A program made the translations under genes and the position numbers. The notes below the pieces were generated by a model. The model was not told the DNA's origin and ran no database searches. It saw only the letters and a list, made by a program, of their open reading frames with translations. Of a DNA stretch of 64,000 nucleotides, positions 1 to 9,947 are shown in pieces. The stretch comes from Hymenopus coronatus. Lineage: Eukaryota > Arthropoda > Insecta > Mantodea > Hymenopodidae. Within the stretch, counting starts at the first letter, position 1; each line of letters begins with the position of its first letter. Where the stretch lies: the NCBI GenBank assembly GCA_030762935.1, contig CM060880.1:10946501-11010500 (forward strand), written 5' to 3'.

Positions 1-968
1 TTGACAAGTTACACAGAAGGCGATACACTGTATCTCTGATGTCACACGGCAGACTGACCTGGTAACACTGACAAGTTACACAGAAGGCTGTACACTGTAT
101 CTCTGATGTCACACGGCAGACTAACCTGGTAACACTGACAAGTTACACAGAAGGCGATACACTGTATCTCTGCTGTCACACGAGAGACTAACCTGGTAAC
201 ATTGACAAGTTACACAGAAGGCGATACACTGTATCTCTGATGTCACACGAGAGACTAACCTGGTAACATTGACAAGTTACACAGAAGGCGATACACTGTA
301 TCTCTGATGTGACACGAGACACTACCTGGTAACATTGACAAGTTACACAGAAGGCGATACACTGTATCTCTGCTGTCACACGAGAGACTAACCTGGTAAC
401 ACTGACAAGTTACACAGAAGGCGATACACTGTATCTCTGATGTGACACGAGAGACTAACCTGGTAACATTGACAAGTTACACAGAAGGCGATACACTGTA
501 TCTCTGATGTGACACGAGAGACTAACCTGGTAACATTGACAAGTTACACAGAAGGCGATACACTGTATCTCTGATGTCACACGACAGACTAACCTGGTAA
601 CATTGACAAGTTACACAGAAGGCGATACACTGTATCTCTGATGTCACACGAGAGACTAACCTGGTAACATTGACAAGTTACACAGAAGGCGATACACTGT
701 ATCTCTGATGTCACACGACAGACTAACCTGGTAACATTGACAAGTTACACAGAAGGCGATACACTGTATCTCTGATGTGACACGAGAGACTAACCTGGTA
801 ACATTGACAAGTTACACAGAAGGCGATACACTGTATCTCTGATGTCACACGACAGACTAACCTGGTAACATTGACAAGTTACACAGAAGGCTGTACACTG
901 TATCTCTGATGTCACACGGCAGACTAACCTGGTAACATTGACAAGTTTCACAGAAGGCTGTACACTGT
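1..968. repeat. 67-bp minisatellite array
   Basis: About 14 head-to-tail units of 67 bp. TGACAAG recurs at 2, 69, 136 and 203, and units of 66 bp also occur. Units share GTTACACAGAAGG, CTGTATCTCTGATGT and AACCTGGTAACA. Variation is limited to a few sites (GCGATAC or GCTGTAC; GATGTCACAC, GCTGTCACAC or GATGTGACAC), which suggests recent homogenisation. Open frames across it simply follow the repeat and show no coding signal. The array runs off the left edge of the window. Confidence 0.95.
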
Positions 969-1049
969 GTCTCGAGATGTTAATCTCAAATTTAAAAGAT
1001 TTAATTTCATTTATTTAAATATTATGGATTAATTATTTTTTCAGGTTCT

Positions 1050-1345
1050 AGACACTACCTGGTGAAATTGGTAGGTTACTTAGAAGGTGGTACACTTTCT
1101 CTGATGCCACACAAGACATTACCTGGTAACATTGGCAGGTTACATAGGAGACGGTACACTGTGTCTCTGTTGGCATACAAGACACTACCTGGCAACATTG
1201 ACAGGTTATATAGATGACAGTACACTGCCTCTGATGCCACACAAGACACTGCCTGATAACGTTGACATGTTACACAGAAGACGGTACACTGTGTCTCTGG
1301 TGACCACTAATATTATCGGGGAACACAGAAGAAGATGATACTTCT
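1050..1345. repeat. Diverged ~65-bp minisatellite block
   Basis: Four to five diverged units carry the same landmarks as the 67-bp array (ACCTGGTAACATTG, AGGTTACATAG, GGTACACTGTGTCTCTG, CCACACAAGACA). An AT-rich spacer (about 970-1049) separates it from the homogeneous array. It looks like an older, unhomogenised edge of the same satellite. Confidence 0.8.
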
Positions 1346-1554
1346 CTCTCTAGTATCTCACGTGTAATTCAATTGACAGAAATTAGTACCTTGTGCCAGA
1401 CATCTCATCGTACGATAGTACTTTTATTCCACTCCTCTCAATTGGCAGCATGTATAGAGGAAATTACTTTGTGCCACAATAACTCACTGATATGAGATAG
1501 TATTTTACACCATAATGTCGTGCCTGGAAGAAGGAAGTAGCTTGTGCCACAACT

Positions 1555-3340
1555 GAATCACCTGGTAAGATCGAAAGAAGATACTGATGTCACAACTTAC
1601 TCATCTGGTAAGGTTTTTGGAAAGTAGTGTTTGTGTTGCTATTGACTCACCTTGGCGGGCACACTATTATAAGGTAGTCCTTTGTGCCACAATGACTCGC
1701 CTGGAAACACTGGCACAAGATAGTACCTTGTGCCACAATGACTCGCCTGGAAACACTGGCACAAGATAGTACCTTGTTCCACGATGAGTCATCTGGAAAC
1801 ACTGACTGTATATTACAGTACTTGTGTACAACTGATTCACCTGGAAACACTGACAGACCATAGTTTTGTGTCACAACTAACTCACCGAGAAACACTGCCA
1901 GAAGATGGTACTTGTGCTAAAGCTGACTCACCTGGAAACATTACAGAAGGTGTGCTGCAATGTCTATCCTGGAAACACTGCCACTGTGTCTCAACTTTCC
2001 TTCTTGGTAAGACTGACAGGATAGAAGTTGTGCCACAATGACTCATCTAGTAAGCTTAGCAGCCAGTTGTACTTGTGCCTCCATGACTCACCTTATAATA
2101 CTGCCAGAAGATAATGCGTGTGAGACAATAACTCATCTGGAAACAGTAACAGCAGATAACTCTTGTGGCACAATGACTCACTGGAAATATTGACAGAAGA
2201 TAGTGCCCTATGCCACAATGACTCACCTGGAAACATTGATACATGATAGTACTTGTGCCACAAATGTCTCGTCTGGTAACAGTGGCAGAAGATAGGGCTT
2301 GTGCCTCAATGAGTTACTGGAAATATTGATAGACGATAGTACCTTGCACCACAGTGACTCACCTGGAAACATTGATAGAGGATAGTACTTGTGCCGCAAA
2401 TTACTCACCTAAAAACCTTGAGCCACTATGACTCACCTGGCAACACTGACAGAAGATAGTACCTTGTGCCACAAAGACTCACCTGATAACATTGACAGAA
2501 GATAGCACTTTCTGCCACAATGGCTCACCTGGAAACATTTATAGAAAATAGTGCCACAATGATTCACCTGGAAACATTTACAGAAGATAGTACTTTGTGA
2601 CACAATGACTCGCCTGGAAATACTTAAAGAAGATAGCACTTTGTGACGCAATGACTCACATGGAAACATTGGCAGAACATAGCACCTTCTGCCACAAAGA
2701 CTCACCTGAAAACGTTTACTCTCATGTATTTTGTATTGCAAAGTTGTCCTCTGTGGTTTAGTGGTAATATACTAGCTTCTAGTTCCCAAGGTCGCCTGTT
2801 CAAACCCGGCGGAGAGCAATGGAGTTTTTCGGGCGTGAAAATCCTTAGCATGACTTTCTTTGGAAGTGAAGTAAAGCCATTGGTCCCGTGTCGTAGATTT
2901 AAGGCAGAAAAACGAACCTCAAGCCTGATATTGAGGACTCTGAACAAAATTAAGGGATCTTTCTCATGTAAACATTGACAGAAGAGAGTACTTGTGCCAC
3001 AATGACTCATTTGGTAACACTGAAAATAGTGCTTTGTACCACAATGACTCATGTAAACATTGACAGAAGAGAGTACTTGTGCCTCAACTGACTCATGTGG
3101 AAACACTGTCACATGGTAAGTACCCCAATGACTCACTTAGAAACATTGACAGAAAATAGTACCTAGTGCCTCAATGGTTCACCTGGAAACAATGATAGAA
3201 GTACTTGTGCCACAGACTCACCTGGAAACACTGTCGCGAGCTTGTACCGTGTGCTGCAACTGACTTACCTGGAAACACTGTCGCAAGCTTGTACCGTGTA
3301 CCAAAGCTAACTCACCTGGTAGCATTGGCACGTTACACAG
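1555..3340. repeat. 46-bp minisatellite array, degenerate
   Basis: Roughly 35 degenerate units follow the pattern CACAATGACTCACCTGGAAACA then TTGACAGAAGATAGTACCTTGTGC. CACAATG at 1688 and 1734 shows the 46-bp period. Shared ACCTGGAAACATTGACAGA words link it to the 67-bp array at 1-968. A SINE-A copy interrupts it at about 2746-2957. The last unit (3304-3362) reverts to the longer type, with GTTACACAGAAGACGG. Confidence 0.85.
2746..2957 (+). mobile_element. SINE-A copy in the minisatellite
   Basis: A tRNA-like head is present, with A-box-like GTGGTTTAGTGGTAA and B box GGTTCAAACCC. The SINE-A body follows (TTTTTCGGGCGTGAAAAT, CCTTAGCATG, GTCCCGTGTCGTAGA, AACCTCAAGCCTGATA), and the 3' third is missing. 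TCTCATGTA at 2720-2728 and 2962-2970 may be the target-site duplication. Seventeen extra bases lie between the left copy and the head, so that duplication is tentative. Confidence 0.8.
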
Positions 3341-3362
3341 AAGACGGTGCCCTGTGTCTCCA

Positions 3363-3903
3363 GTCTGGGGTGCCAAACCTGACCAACCTCGTATTCTGCT
3401 CCGCCAAACCTGCACTTTACCTCTCCCTCACATGTCCCATTTCCTGCAACAATATTTACGAATTTTCAACCAAATATAAATTTTTGATTCTAAAATTTTT
3501 GACATCCATAATTATGCTGTTAGCATTAAGGATTTGAAGTATAGAAATATGTATTTAAGTAATATTATTGAACACAACTACATTTTTTAAAGAAGTATTT
3601 GAGATAAGGTAGTAATTCGTTGCCCAAATTCTCACCTTAGTATTCTGCCAGAACGACGGTCCAATAATAGTCTTATGCATAGCTGCTCTCGTCCTATCTA
3701 TTGGATAGTCGTAGTGATAAATGAGCTAGTTGCATAGCCTAATACTGTACTATGTGTCAGTATTTTGTTTTATGAGTGGAGTCAAGTCTGATAAGGTTTG
3801 AAAGAAAAGTAATAGTTAAAAGCAATGAAGAGCCTATTCACAGTTTAGCGATAAAGTATCTACACGCTAAAATGATTGCATAGTACTGAGAGAAAATTAG
3901 AAA
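3363..3903. other. Unassigned AT-rich spacer
   Basis: No gene, tandem repeat or recognised element is visible between the minisatellite and the first SINE-A fragment. Short frames here have no recognisable domain. Confidence 0.5.
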
Positions 3904-3904
3904 T

Positions 3905-4072
3905 TGGGATTTATCTATGGACGCTCTTTAACTACTGTGGTTCTCAGCGTCCCATTCTATGTTGGGCGTGAAATATCTCAATTTTGCTCAGCGATCTCTT
4001 TATCAGTCAAAGGTTCTTTTATGTGCCGTAAACCTACGACAGGGGCCAACTACTTCACTTCCCTACCGATTT
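3905..4072 (-). mobile_element. SINE-A 3' fragment
   Basis: The plus strand shows the complement of the SINE-A tail: ATGGACGCTCTTTAACTACTG, then CTCAGCGTCCCATTCTA, TTGGGCGTGAAA, TTTTGCTCAG and GTGCCGTAAACCTACGAC. The tRNA head is absent. An HP-TG internal fragment follows directly. Confidence 0.8.
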
Positions 4073-4079
4073 TCCATGC

Positions 4080-4262
4080 TATGGAACATTTATTGAATAT
4101 TTCATTTTTCTCAAAAATGGCTCTAACGATTTTGATTAAAATGTCGTATATTAAAGATAATTACATAACAAATAAAATGTATATCTTGAATTTTCTGGAA
4201 ATAGCATTTGAAGACCTCTTCATTGTGGAAGAATTTTACATAAACTAGCAAACCGTAAGAGA
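4080..4262 (+). mobile_element. HP-TG element, internal fragment
   Basis: Contains the family core words TCAAAAATGGCTCTAACGA, ATGTATATCTTGAATTTTCTGG and AAACCGTAAGAGAT. Both termini are missing. A minus-sense copy begins directly after it. Confidence 0.8.
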
Positions 4263-4271
4263 TACACAAAA

Positions 4272-5238
4272 AATCTGATTTGTTCCATTCACATGACTTT
4301 CTCTAGCTGTTCTACAAACAAACTTTCCTTACAAAATATTATTCTTTTACCTATGACGTGCTAATTGAGATAAACATTAGCAGAATTGGTCTTATTACTT
4401 GTTTCTTTGTAAGCAGAAGGGAAATAAGGGAATACACTTGACTAAAGCAATAATCATGCCTTTTAAAAGCTATCGCTATGTGAAGCAATTGAAATATGGG
4501 TATCTTTTGCATTTCTGGGAGTAAAACAAAACAGGTGAAACGAAAGTTGACTTCCCGCTTGAGAAAAGTTCAAGTAGTTTAACTCTGAAACGAATAACAA
4601 GAAACACTCTGGAAACGGTTAACTCTAAAAAAAAAAAACAAACAAACATAAATTGCGTGTTTTAATGAGATCTATTCCGGGCGATCAATGGGGGATTTGT
4701 GGTGGACAAATCGGTGCAGGGACAGATTTTTCTCCGGGTTCTCCGGTTTTCCCCGCCATCGTATTCCATCGGTGCTCCATCTTCATTCCGTTTATCATCA
4801 GTGTCATCGCCTGCGGTGCCACAAGTAGTAAAAGCGGACGTTAAACAATATAAAAAGGAGAGCTCTACATTTTTGTATAGTATGTGTTTGTCTATCTCTT
4901 ACGGTTTACGAGTTATACAAAAGTCATCCGGAGTGGAAAGGTATTCAGAGACTATTTCCAGAAAATTCAAGATACACATTTCGTTTCTCATAAATGTATC
5001 TTAAACGCATGGCATTATAATAAAAATCGTTAGAGCCATTTTTGAGAAAATCAAAATTTTCGAAAAATGTTTGATGTAAAAGGTAGTTGAGGGTGGGTGA
5101 TTTTCTTGAAAATCTTCGTGTCATATGGTTGGAGAATACTTAATTTAAATACAAAGTTTGGTATTCAACCAAATTTTCGATTTTGAGCTATGCTGCTCAC
5201 ATACACATATATGGGCATTTTTCTAAAAATTATTTTAT
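4272..5238 (-). mobile_element. HP-TG element, minus sense, interrupted
   Basis: Starts with the CAGA-end complement (TCTGATTTGTTCCATTCACA, then GACTTTCTCTAG) and continues through the body, including AAATCTTCGTGTC and the TTGAGCTATGCTG block. A SINE-like insert splits it at about 4668-4850. It ends in the CA-rich block, where a plus-sense copy takes over. Confidence 0.8.
4668..4850 (+). mobile_element. SINE-like insertion
   Basis: This is a GC-richer segment (TCTCCGGGTTCTCCGG, TTTTCCCCGCCATCG, GCGGTGCCACAAGTAG, AAAGCGGACGTTAAACAA) ending near a short A-run. It interrupts an HP-TG copy at the conserved GAGCTCTACATTTT site. GAGATCT on the left and GAGCTCT on the right may be a decayed target duplication. 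The ...GGACGTTAAAC ending recalls SINE-B tails, but no full tRNA head is visible. Confidence 0.55.
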
Positions 5239-5240
5239 TT

Positions 5241-5850
5241 TCTCTAGCCCTTATGTACAATGTACATAGTGGATAGGGAGGGTATTGTATTCCACCCAAA
5301 ATTCGATATCGAGATTTCACAGGAAATACATGTTTTGAGACCCCTGAATAAAAAGCATTTCTTGAAACATGTCCCTATGTGTGTGTGTGATTAAATACCA
5401 AACTTGTTATTTAAGTTCAGTATTTTACAAGGATGCGACACGAAGATTTTCAAGAAAATCCCGTTACGCCCAACTACCTTTTTTCGAAAAAGGGTAATTT
5501 TTTTCTTAAATGTCGATTTTCTCAAAATTGGCTCAAACGATTTTGATTAAAATACCACATATTAAAGCCATTTCAATCCAAATAAAAAGTATATATTGAA
5601 TTTTCTGAATATAGCTTCTAAAGACCTGTATATTGTGGATGAATTTTGCATTACTATAAGTCGTAAACCGTAGGAGATAGACATAACCTTACTACACAAA
5701 AATCTAGATCTCGTTAAAGTACACAATTTATGTCATATGCATTTTTTTCATGGATGTTACCGTTTCCAAGATATTCCTTGTTATTGGTTTCAATCGTAAA
5801 ATGTTATACTTTTCTCAGACAGGAAGTGTCAATTTTTTAAAGTGTTTCAT
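5241..5850 (+). mobile_element. HP-TG element, 3' truncated
   Basis: The hairpin end (TTTTCTCTAGCCC...ATGTACAATGTACATAGTGG) is followed by TATTCCACCCAAAATTCGA, a short TGTGTGTG tract, the ACCAAACTTG core and GATGCGACACGAAG. It is lost after the TTTTCTCAGACAGGAAGTGTC block. No CATCAGA end is present. Confidence 0.8.
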
Positions 5851-5869
5851 TTATATAACCCTCTTTAAC

Positions 5870-6104
5870 TTCAATGGTCATATCGGGGGCTTTGACTTGT
5901 GAAACTGTAGGTTCAGAACATTCGGTTAATAAACTTTATATTACTAAACACGCACATTCACTCTTACATTCATACTTCTAGACTCTATGGGGGCTGGGAA
6001 TAATTCTGGTTAAAGAAAAATTCCCTGGCCCAGCTGGGAATTTAAACCCTGGACCTCCGGGTGGGAAGTCAGCTCGTTGACCACTCGACGACGGATGTAG
6101 TCCA
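5870..6104 (-). mobile_element. SINE-D copy
   Basis: On the minus strand a tRNA-like head (A box near GAGTGGTCAACGAG, B-box-like GGGTTTAAATTCC) precedes a body. The body ends in TAGAGTCTAGAAGTATGAATG and AAGAGTGAATGT, words shared with the copies at 52440-52692 and 59481-59590. The HP-TG copy at 6110 begins directly after the head. Confidence 0.7.
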
Positions 6105-6109
6105 TTTTT

Positions 6110-6998
6110 ACTTTCTCCATACGCACTATGTATATAGTGTATAGAGAAAGTGTTGCACTCCACCAAAAAATTCGATACCGAGATTTCACCGGAAATATAT
6201 GTTTTAGGGTCCCCAATATCCAAAAAAAAAAGCATTTTCACAAAAAGGTCCGTGTGTGTGTGTGTGTGTGTGTGTGTCCGTGTGTCCGTGTGTCTGTGAA
6301 CACCATAACTCAAAAACGAAAAGTCGGTAAAAGTACCAAACTTGGTATTTAAGTTTAGTATCTTCCAGGGATGCGACACGAAGATTTTGAGAAAATTCCC
6401 CCCACCCCCATCTACCCTTTACATAGAACTTTTTTCGAAAATTTTGATTTTCTCAAAAATGGCTCTAACGATTTTGATTAAAATTTCGTATATTAAACAT
6501 ATTTACCTGACAAATAAAATATATATCTTGAATTTTCTGGGAATAGCCTCTGAAGAGTAGTTTATTCTGGATGAATTTTACTAAATTTTGAATAACTGCT
6601 AAACCGTAAGAGATGGACAAAAATTTGCTACACAAAAAATGCAGAGCACATTAAAACACACAATTTATGTTATATACATTTTTTTCGTGGAGTTCGTCGT
6701 TTTTGTGACATTCCTTATTTTTGGTTTCTGCTATGAAAAACGTATACTTTTCTCATACAGGAACTTGTCAACTCCTATCCATATAAACAAAGGAACTTCA
6801 TTGACATAGCAACCAGCTTTTGACTATCACTTTAACCTACAGTTGTCCCTTATTTCGCTTCTACTTACAAGGAAGCGAGTAATTAGACTATTTCTGCTAT
6901 TTTTTTCTGATTAGCATAAAGTAAATAAAAGTATAAGCTTTTTAAGAATAATTTGTTGCAGGGATATGGAGAAAGTCATGTGAATGGTACACATGAGA
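6110..6998 (+). mobile_element. HP-TG element, full length
   Basis: A near-complete plus-sense copy. It starts ACTTTCTCCATACGCACT with the palindrome CTATGTATATAGTG. It then has TTCGATACCGAGATTTCACC, a TG tract at about 6249-6280, AACTCAAAAACGAAAAGTCGG, ACCAAACTTGGTATTTAAG, GATGCGACACGAAGATTTTG and ATGGCTCTAACGATTTTGAT. It ends GAGAAAGTCATGTGAATGG...CATGAGA. TTTTT lies at 6105-6109 and 6999-7003. No long open frame is conserved, so it is non-autonomous. Confidence 0.9.
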
Positions 6999-7002
6999 TT
7001 TT

Positions 7003-7577
7003 TCTTTCTTTTGTTCTAATCCTGGTCAAGCCAAGGGGTGACTTGTAATGACAAACGCATAACCATAGCTTTTAAAACATTTCACAATCACTCTAACATG
7101 CGAAATTGCAATTTCTAGTCCAGTTTTAGACTAAGACTCTTTCCTGAGCCTTTCCTATTGGTTACGAAGACAATGTGGCTAACTGACAGGTGAACGACAC
7201 GTTTCGAGATTCGTCGAGGTTAGGTTACATTACGTTAGGTTGAGTGTATGTAAATGAACTGGATCGAAATAAGGGGTAAAAATGGACTTTCTGAAAATCG
7301 GTTCTTCTTTCCCATGCGAAATGAACAGTCTTTCGTTCGTTTTGTCTGCTTGTACATGGGCAACCATGTTGATCAATCAACCAATGGCAGAGTCAAATCT
7401 AAAACAACTAGAATTTGCAATGTCGCTAGCGCATTCCTTAGTTGCCTTCTACTTATAAGGAACTGAGTGATGATAACATTCTGCTAATGTTTATCTCAAT
7501 TAGCATTGTGTAGAAAGAAGAATAATCTTTTGTTTGTAGAACAGCTGGAGAAAGTCATGTGAGTGTAACACATCAGA
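7003..7577 (+). mobile_element. HP-TG element, old, split by a MITE
   Basis: The left part (TTTTGTTCTAATCCTGG, ACGCATAACCATAGC, TTTTAAAACATTTCACAATCAC) and right part (GCATTCCTTAGTTGCC, TTCTACTTATAAGGAACTGAG, GAGAAAGTCATGTGAGTG...ACACATCAGA) are contiguous in other copies (compare 20690-20946). An unrelated segment with inverted ends separates them here. Confidence 0.75.
7099..7425. mobile_element. MITE-like insertion with imperfect TIRs
   Basis: Left end GCGAAATTGCAATTTCTAG then TCCAGTTTTAG (7100-7129). The right end, read in complement, is GCGACATTGCAAATTCTAG then TTGTTTTAG. These are roughly 28-bp imperfect terminal inverted repeats. The segment splits an HP-TG copy. CTAAC and CTAGC at the flanks could be a short target duplication, but this is uncertain. 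The interior is non-coding and holds TTAGG-like words at 7217-7242. Confidence 0.6.
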
Positions 7578-8061
7578 TAGTTTTGCTGGCGACGGCGCTT
7601 CTGTGAGGAAAACGACTCAATTTCAACTGGGGCTTATCACAAAACGTGGCCACAGAATTATCTTTAAAGATCGTAAAGTTAACGAAGTATTTAGTGATTT
7701 CAAACATGGACTTCCTTTGCGGGTGGGTGGGTGGCTTAAGAAAGCTGGAATTATCGTAAGGCTGTGTTGATATTAACGCGGGAGGGCCATAAATCCGGCG
7801 GCGAGCTTGGCACGATGACAAACTGATTCTTGAGAGATAACTTCGCCATTTGCAAATATCGATTCTTCACCCACGCGGCAATCTTTGTTTATTGTCGCAG
7901 TGTTGATTGATGGGGTGGATGAAGAAGAAGAAGCAATTGATTGGTCCGGGGAGCAAGGTCTGCTCTACTTCCCACGTGTCGTCCTTGTTTGTAGGACACG
8001 TGCTGCTGCACTTCTTATTTACGTGGCGAATACATACCCTTACTGAAATGAGCGTGGGTTC
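7578..8061. other. Unassigned segment with a small hairpin
   Basis: No recognised gene or element. CACGTGTC...TCC and AGGACACGTG near 7973-8002 can form a short hairpin. Frames on the minus strand give no recognisable domain. Confidence 0.45.
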
Positions 8062-8754
8062 CTAGATGACTGAAGTTCCTTTGTTTGTATGGACACCAGT
8101 TGACACATTTCTGTATGAGAAAAATACAAGTTTTTCAAAGCTGAAACCAAAAACAAGGAATATCTCTAAAACGATCAACTCCTCGAAAAGAATTTATATA
8201 ACATAAATTGTGTGTTTTAATGTGCTCTACATTTTCTGTGTGGTAAGTTTTTGTCCATCTCTCACAGTTTAGCAGTTATGCACAATTTCGTAAAATTCAT
8301 CCAGAACAAAGTAGTCTTCAGAGGCTATTCTCAGAAAATTCCGGATATACATATTATTTGTCAGATAAATATATTTAATACACGATATTTTAATAAAAAT
8401 CGTTATAGCCATTTTTGAGAAATCAAAATGTTGGAAAAAATTCCATGTAAAGGGTAGTTGGGGGTTGAGGGAGTTTCTTAAAAATCTTCATGTCGCATCC
8501 TTGAAAGATACCAAACTTAAATACTACGTTTGGTATTCAACGGTCTTTTCGTTTTAGAGCGACAGACACTCACACACACACACACACACACACACACCCG
8601 CGTACACACACAAGCACACACAAACCTTTTTCGAATTTTTTTTTTGATTCAGGGGGATCCAAAACATGTATTTCCGGTGAAATCTCGGTATCGAATTTTT
8701 GGGTGGAATGCAATACCTTCTCTATACACTGTACATAGTACGTGTAGAGAAAGT
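8062..8754 (-). mobile_element. HP-TG element, truncated at the CAGA end
   Basis: Minus-sense copy lacking the CATCAGA end. It begins at GACTGAAGTTCCTTTGTTTG, has a CA tract at about 8571-8620, and ends in the palindrome ACACTGTACATAGTACGTGT then AGAGAAAGT. The next copy begins seven bases later in the same orientation. Confidence 0.85.
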
Positions 8755-8760
8755 GAAAAA

Positions 8761-9635
8761 TCTTATGTGTTTCATTCACATGACTTTCTCTACTTCTGTG
8801 TAACAAATTATTGTTAGTAAGCTTATTCTTCTATTTACTCCATGCTAATCGAGAAAAATTAGCATAAATAAGTCTTATTACTTGCTTCCTTGTAAGTAGA
8901 AGCGAAATATGGAAGAATCATAGGTTAAAGTGAAGTCAAAAGCTGGTTACTAGGTGACTGAAGTTCCTTTGTTTGTATGGGCACGAATTGACAAATTACT
9001 GTATGAGAAAAGTATAAGTTTTTCAAAGCTGAAACCAAAAACAAGGAATATCTCAAAAACGATCAACTCCTCGAAAAAAAATCATATAACATAAATTGTG
9101 TGTTTTAATGTGCTCTACATTTTTGTGTGGTAAGTTTTTGTCCATTTCTTACGGTTTAGCAGTTATGCAACATTTCGTAAAATTCATCCAGAATAAAGTA
9201 GTCTTGAGAGGCTATTCCCAGAAAATTCAAGATATGCATATTATTAGTCAGGTAAATATCTTTAATATACGATATTTTAATCAAAATCGTTAAGAGCCAT
9301 TTTTTAGAAAATGAAAATTTTCGAAAAAAGTTCCATGTAAAGGGTAGTCGGGGGTGGGGTGATTTTCCTGCAAATCTTAGTGTCGCATCCTTGAAAGATA
9401 CCAAACTTAAATACCAAGTTTGGTATTTAACGGTCTTTTCGTTTTTGAGCTATTATGTCCATAGACACACAGACACACATAGAGAGACACACACACACAC
9501 GCACCTTTTTCCAATTTTTTTTTCGGATTCAGGGGACCCAAAACGTGTATTTCCGGTAAAATCTCGGAATCGAATTTTTGGGTGGAATACAATACCTTCT
9601 CTATACACTATGTACATAGTACATGTAGAGAAAGT
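8761..9635 (-). mobile_element. HP-TG element, full length
   Basis: Runs from TCTTATGTGTTTCATTCACA (AAAAA at 8756-8760) to ACACTATGTACATAGTACAT, GTAGAGAAAGT. A CA tract lies at about 9489-9501. The hairpin-side flank is AATGA, not AAAAA, so the five-base match is not present at both ends of this copy. Confidence 0.9.
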
Positions 9636-9947
9636 AATGACTATCTGTGCTGTGTCTGAGATGTCAGTGATCTCGTCCAATGCGAGAGAGAAAGCAACAA
9701 ACGCACCGATCTTAACCTTCAGTTGCATTTCAATGTCGTGTGACGTGTAATTTCACTAGCTTTTGTGATAAACTTTTTCAGAAATTCACCCTCTTGAAAC
9801 GGCTAAAGCGACTTAGCGATCTCGTAAACCATTGCATAACTACCCATTATGATTTTGTGGTTAAGAGAGTTGTATGTTTGTTATGTTTACATTATAAACC
9901 TTCTAGAAGTTTGCCATTCGCTAAATCTGTAAGCATGGCTGTTTTTT
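9636..9947. other. Unassigned spacer
   Basis: No recognised gene or element between two HP-TG copies. Confidence 0.45.

Noticed and set aside
1..968. CRISPR array
   Set aside because: Units are contiguous near-identical 67-mers without repeat-spacer alternation, in a eukaryotic context.
2433..3136. Minus-strand frames with repeated SxCGTKxxSxxxVSxx motifs resembling zinc-finger-like repeats
   Set aside because: They are translations of the 46-bp satellite (CACTGACAGAAG...TGTGCCACAATG). Cys and His spacing does not fit a zinc finger and the frame runs through an inserted SINE.
7217..7242. Interstitial telomeric repeat
   Set aside because: Only two or three TTAGG-like words are present, without tandem register. 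This is too little to call.
8571..8806. Frames rich in His-Thr or Val-Cys repeats near CA/TG tracts
   Set aside because: These are translations of dinucleotide repeats inside HP-TG elements and recur with each copy.
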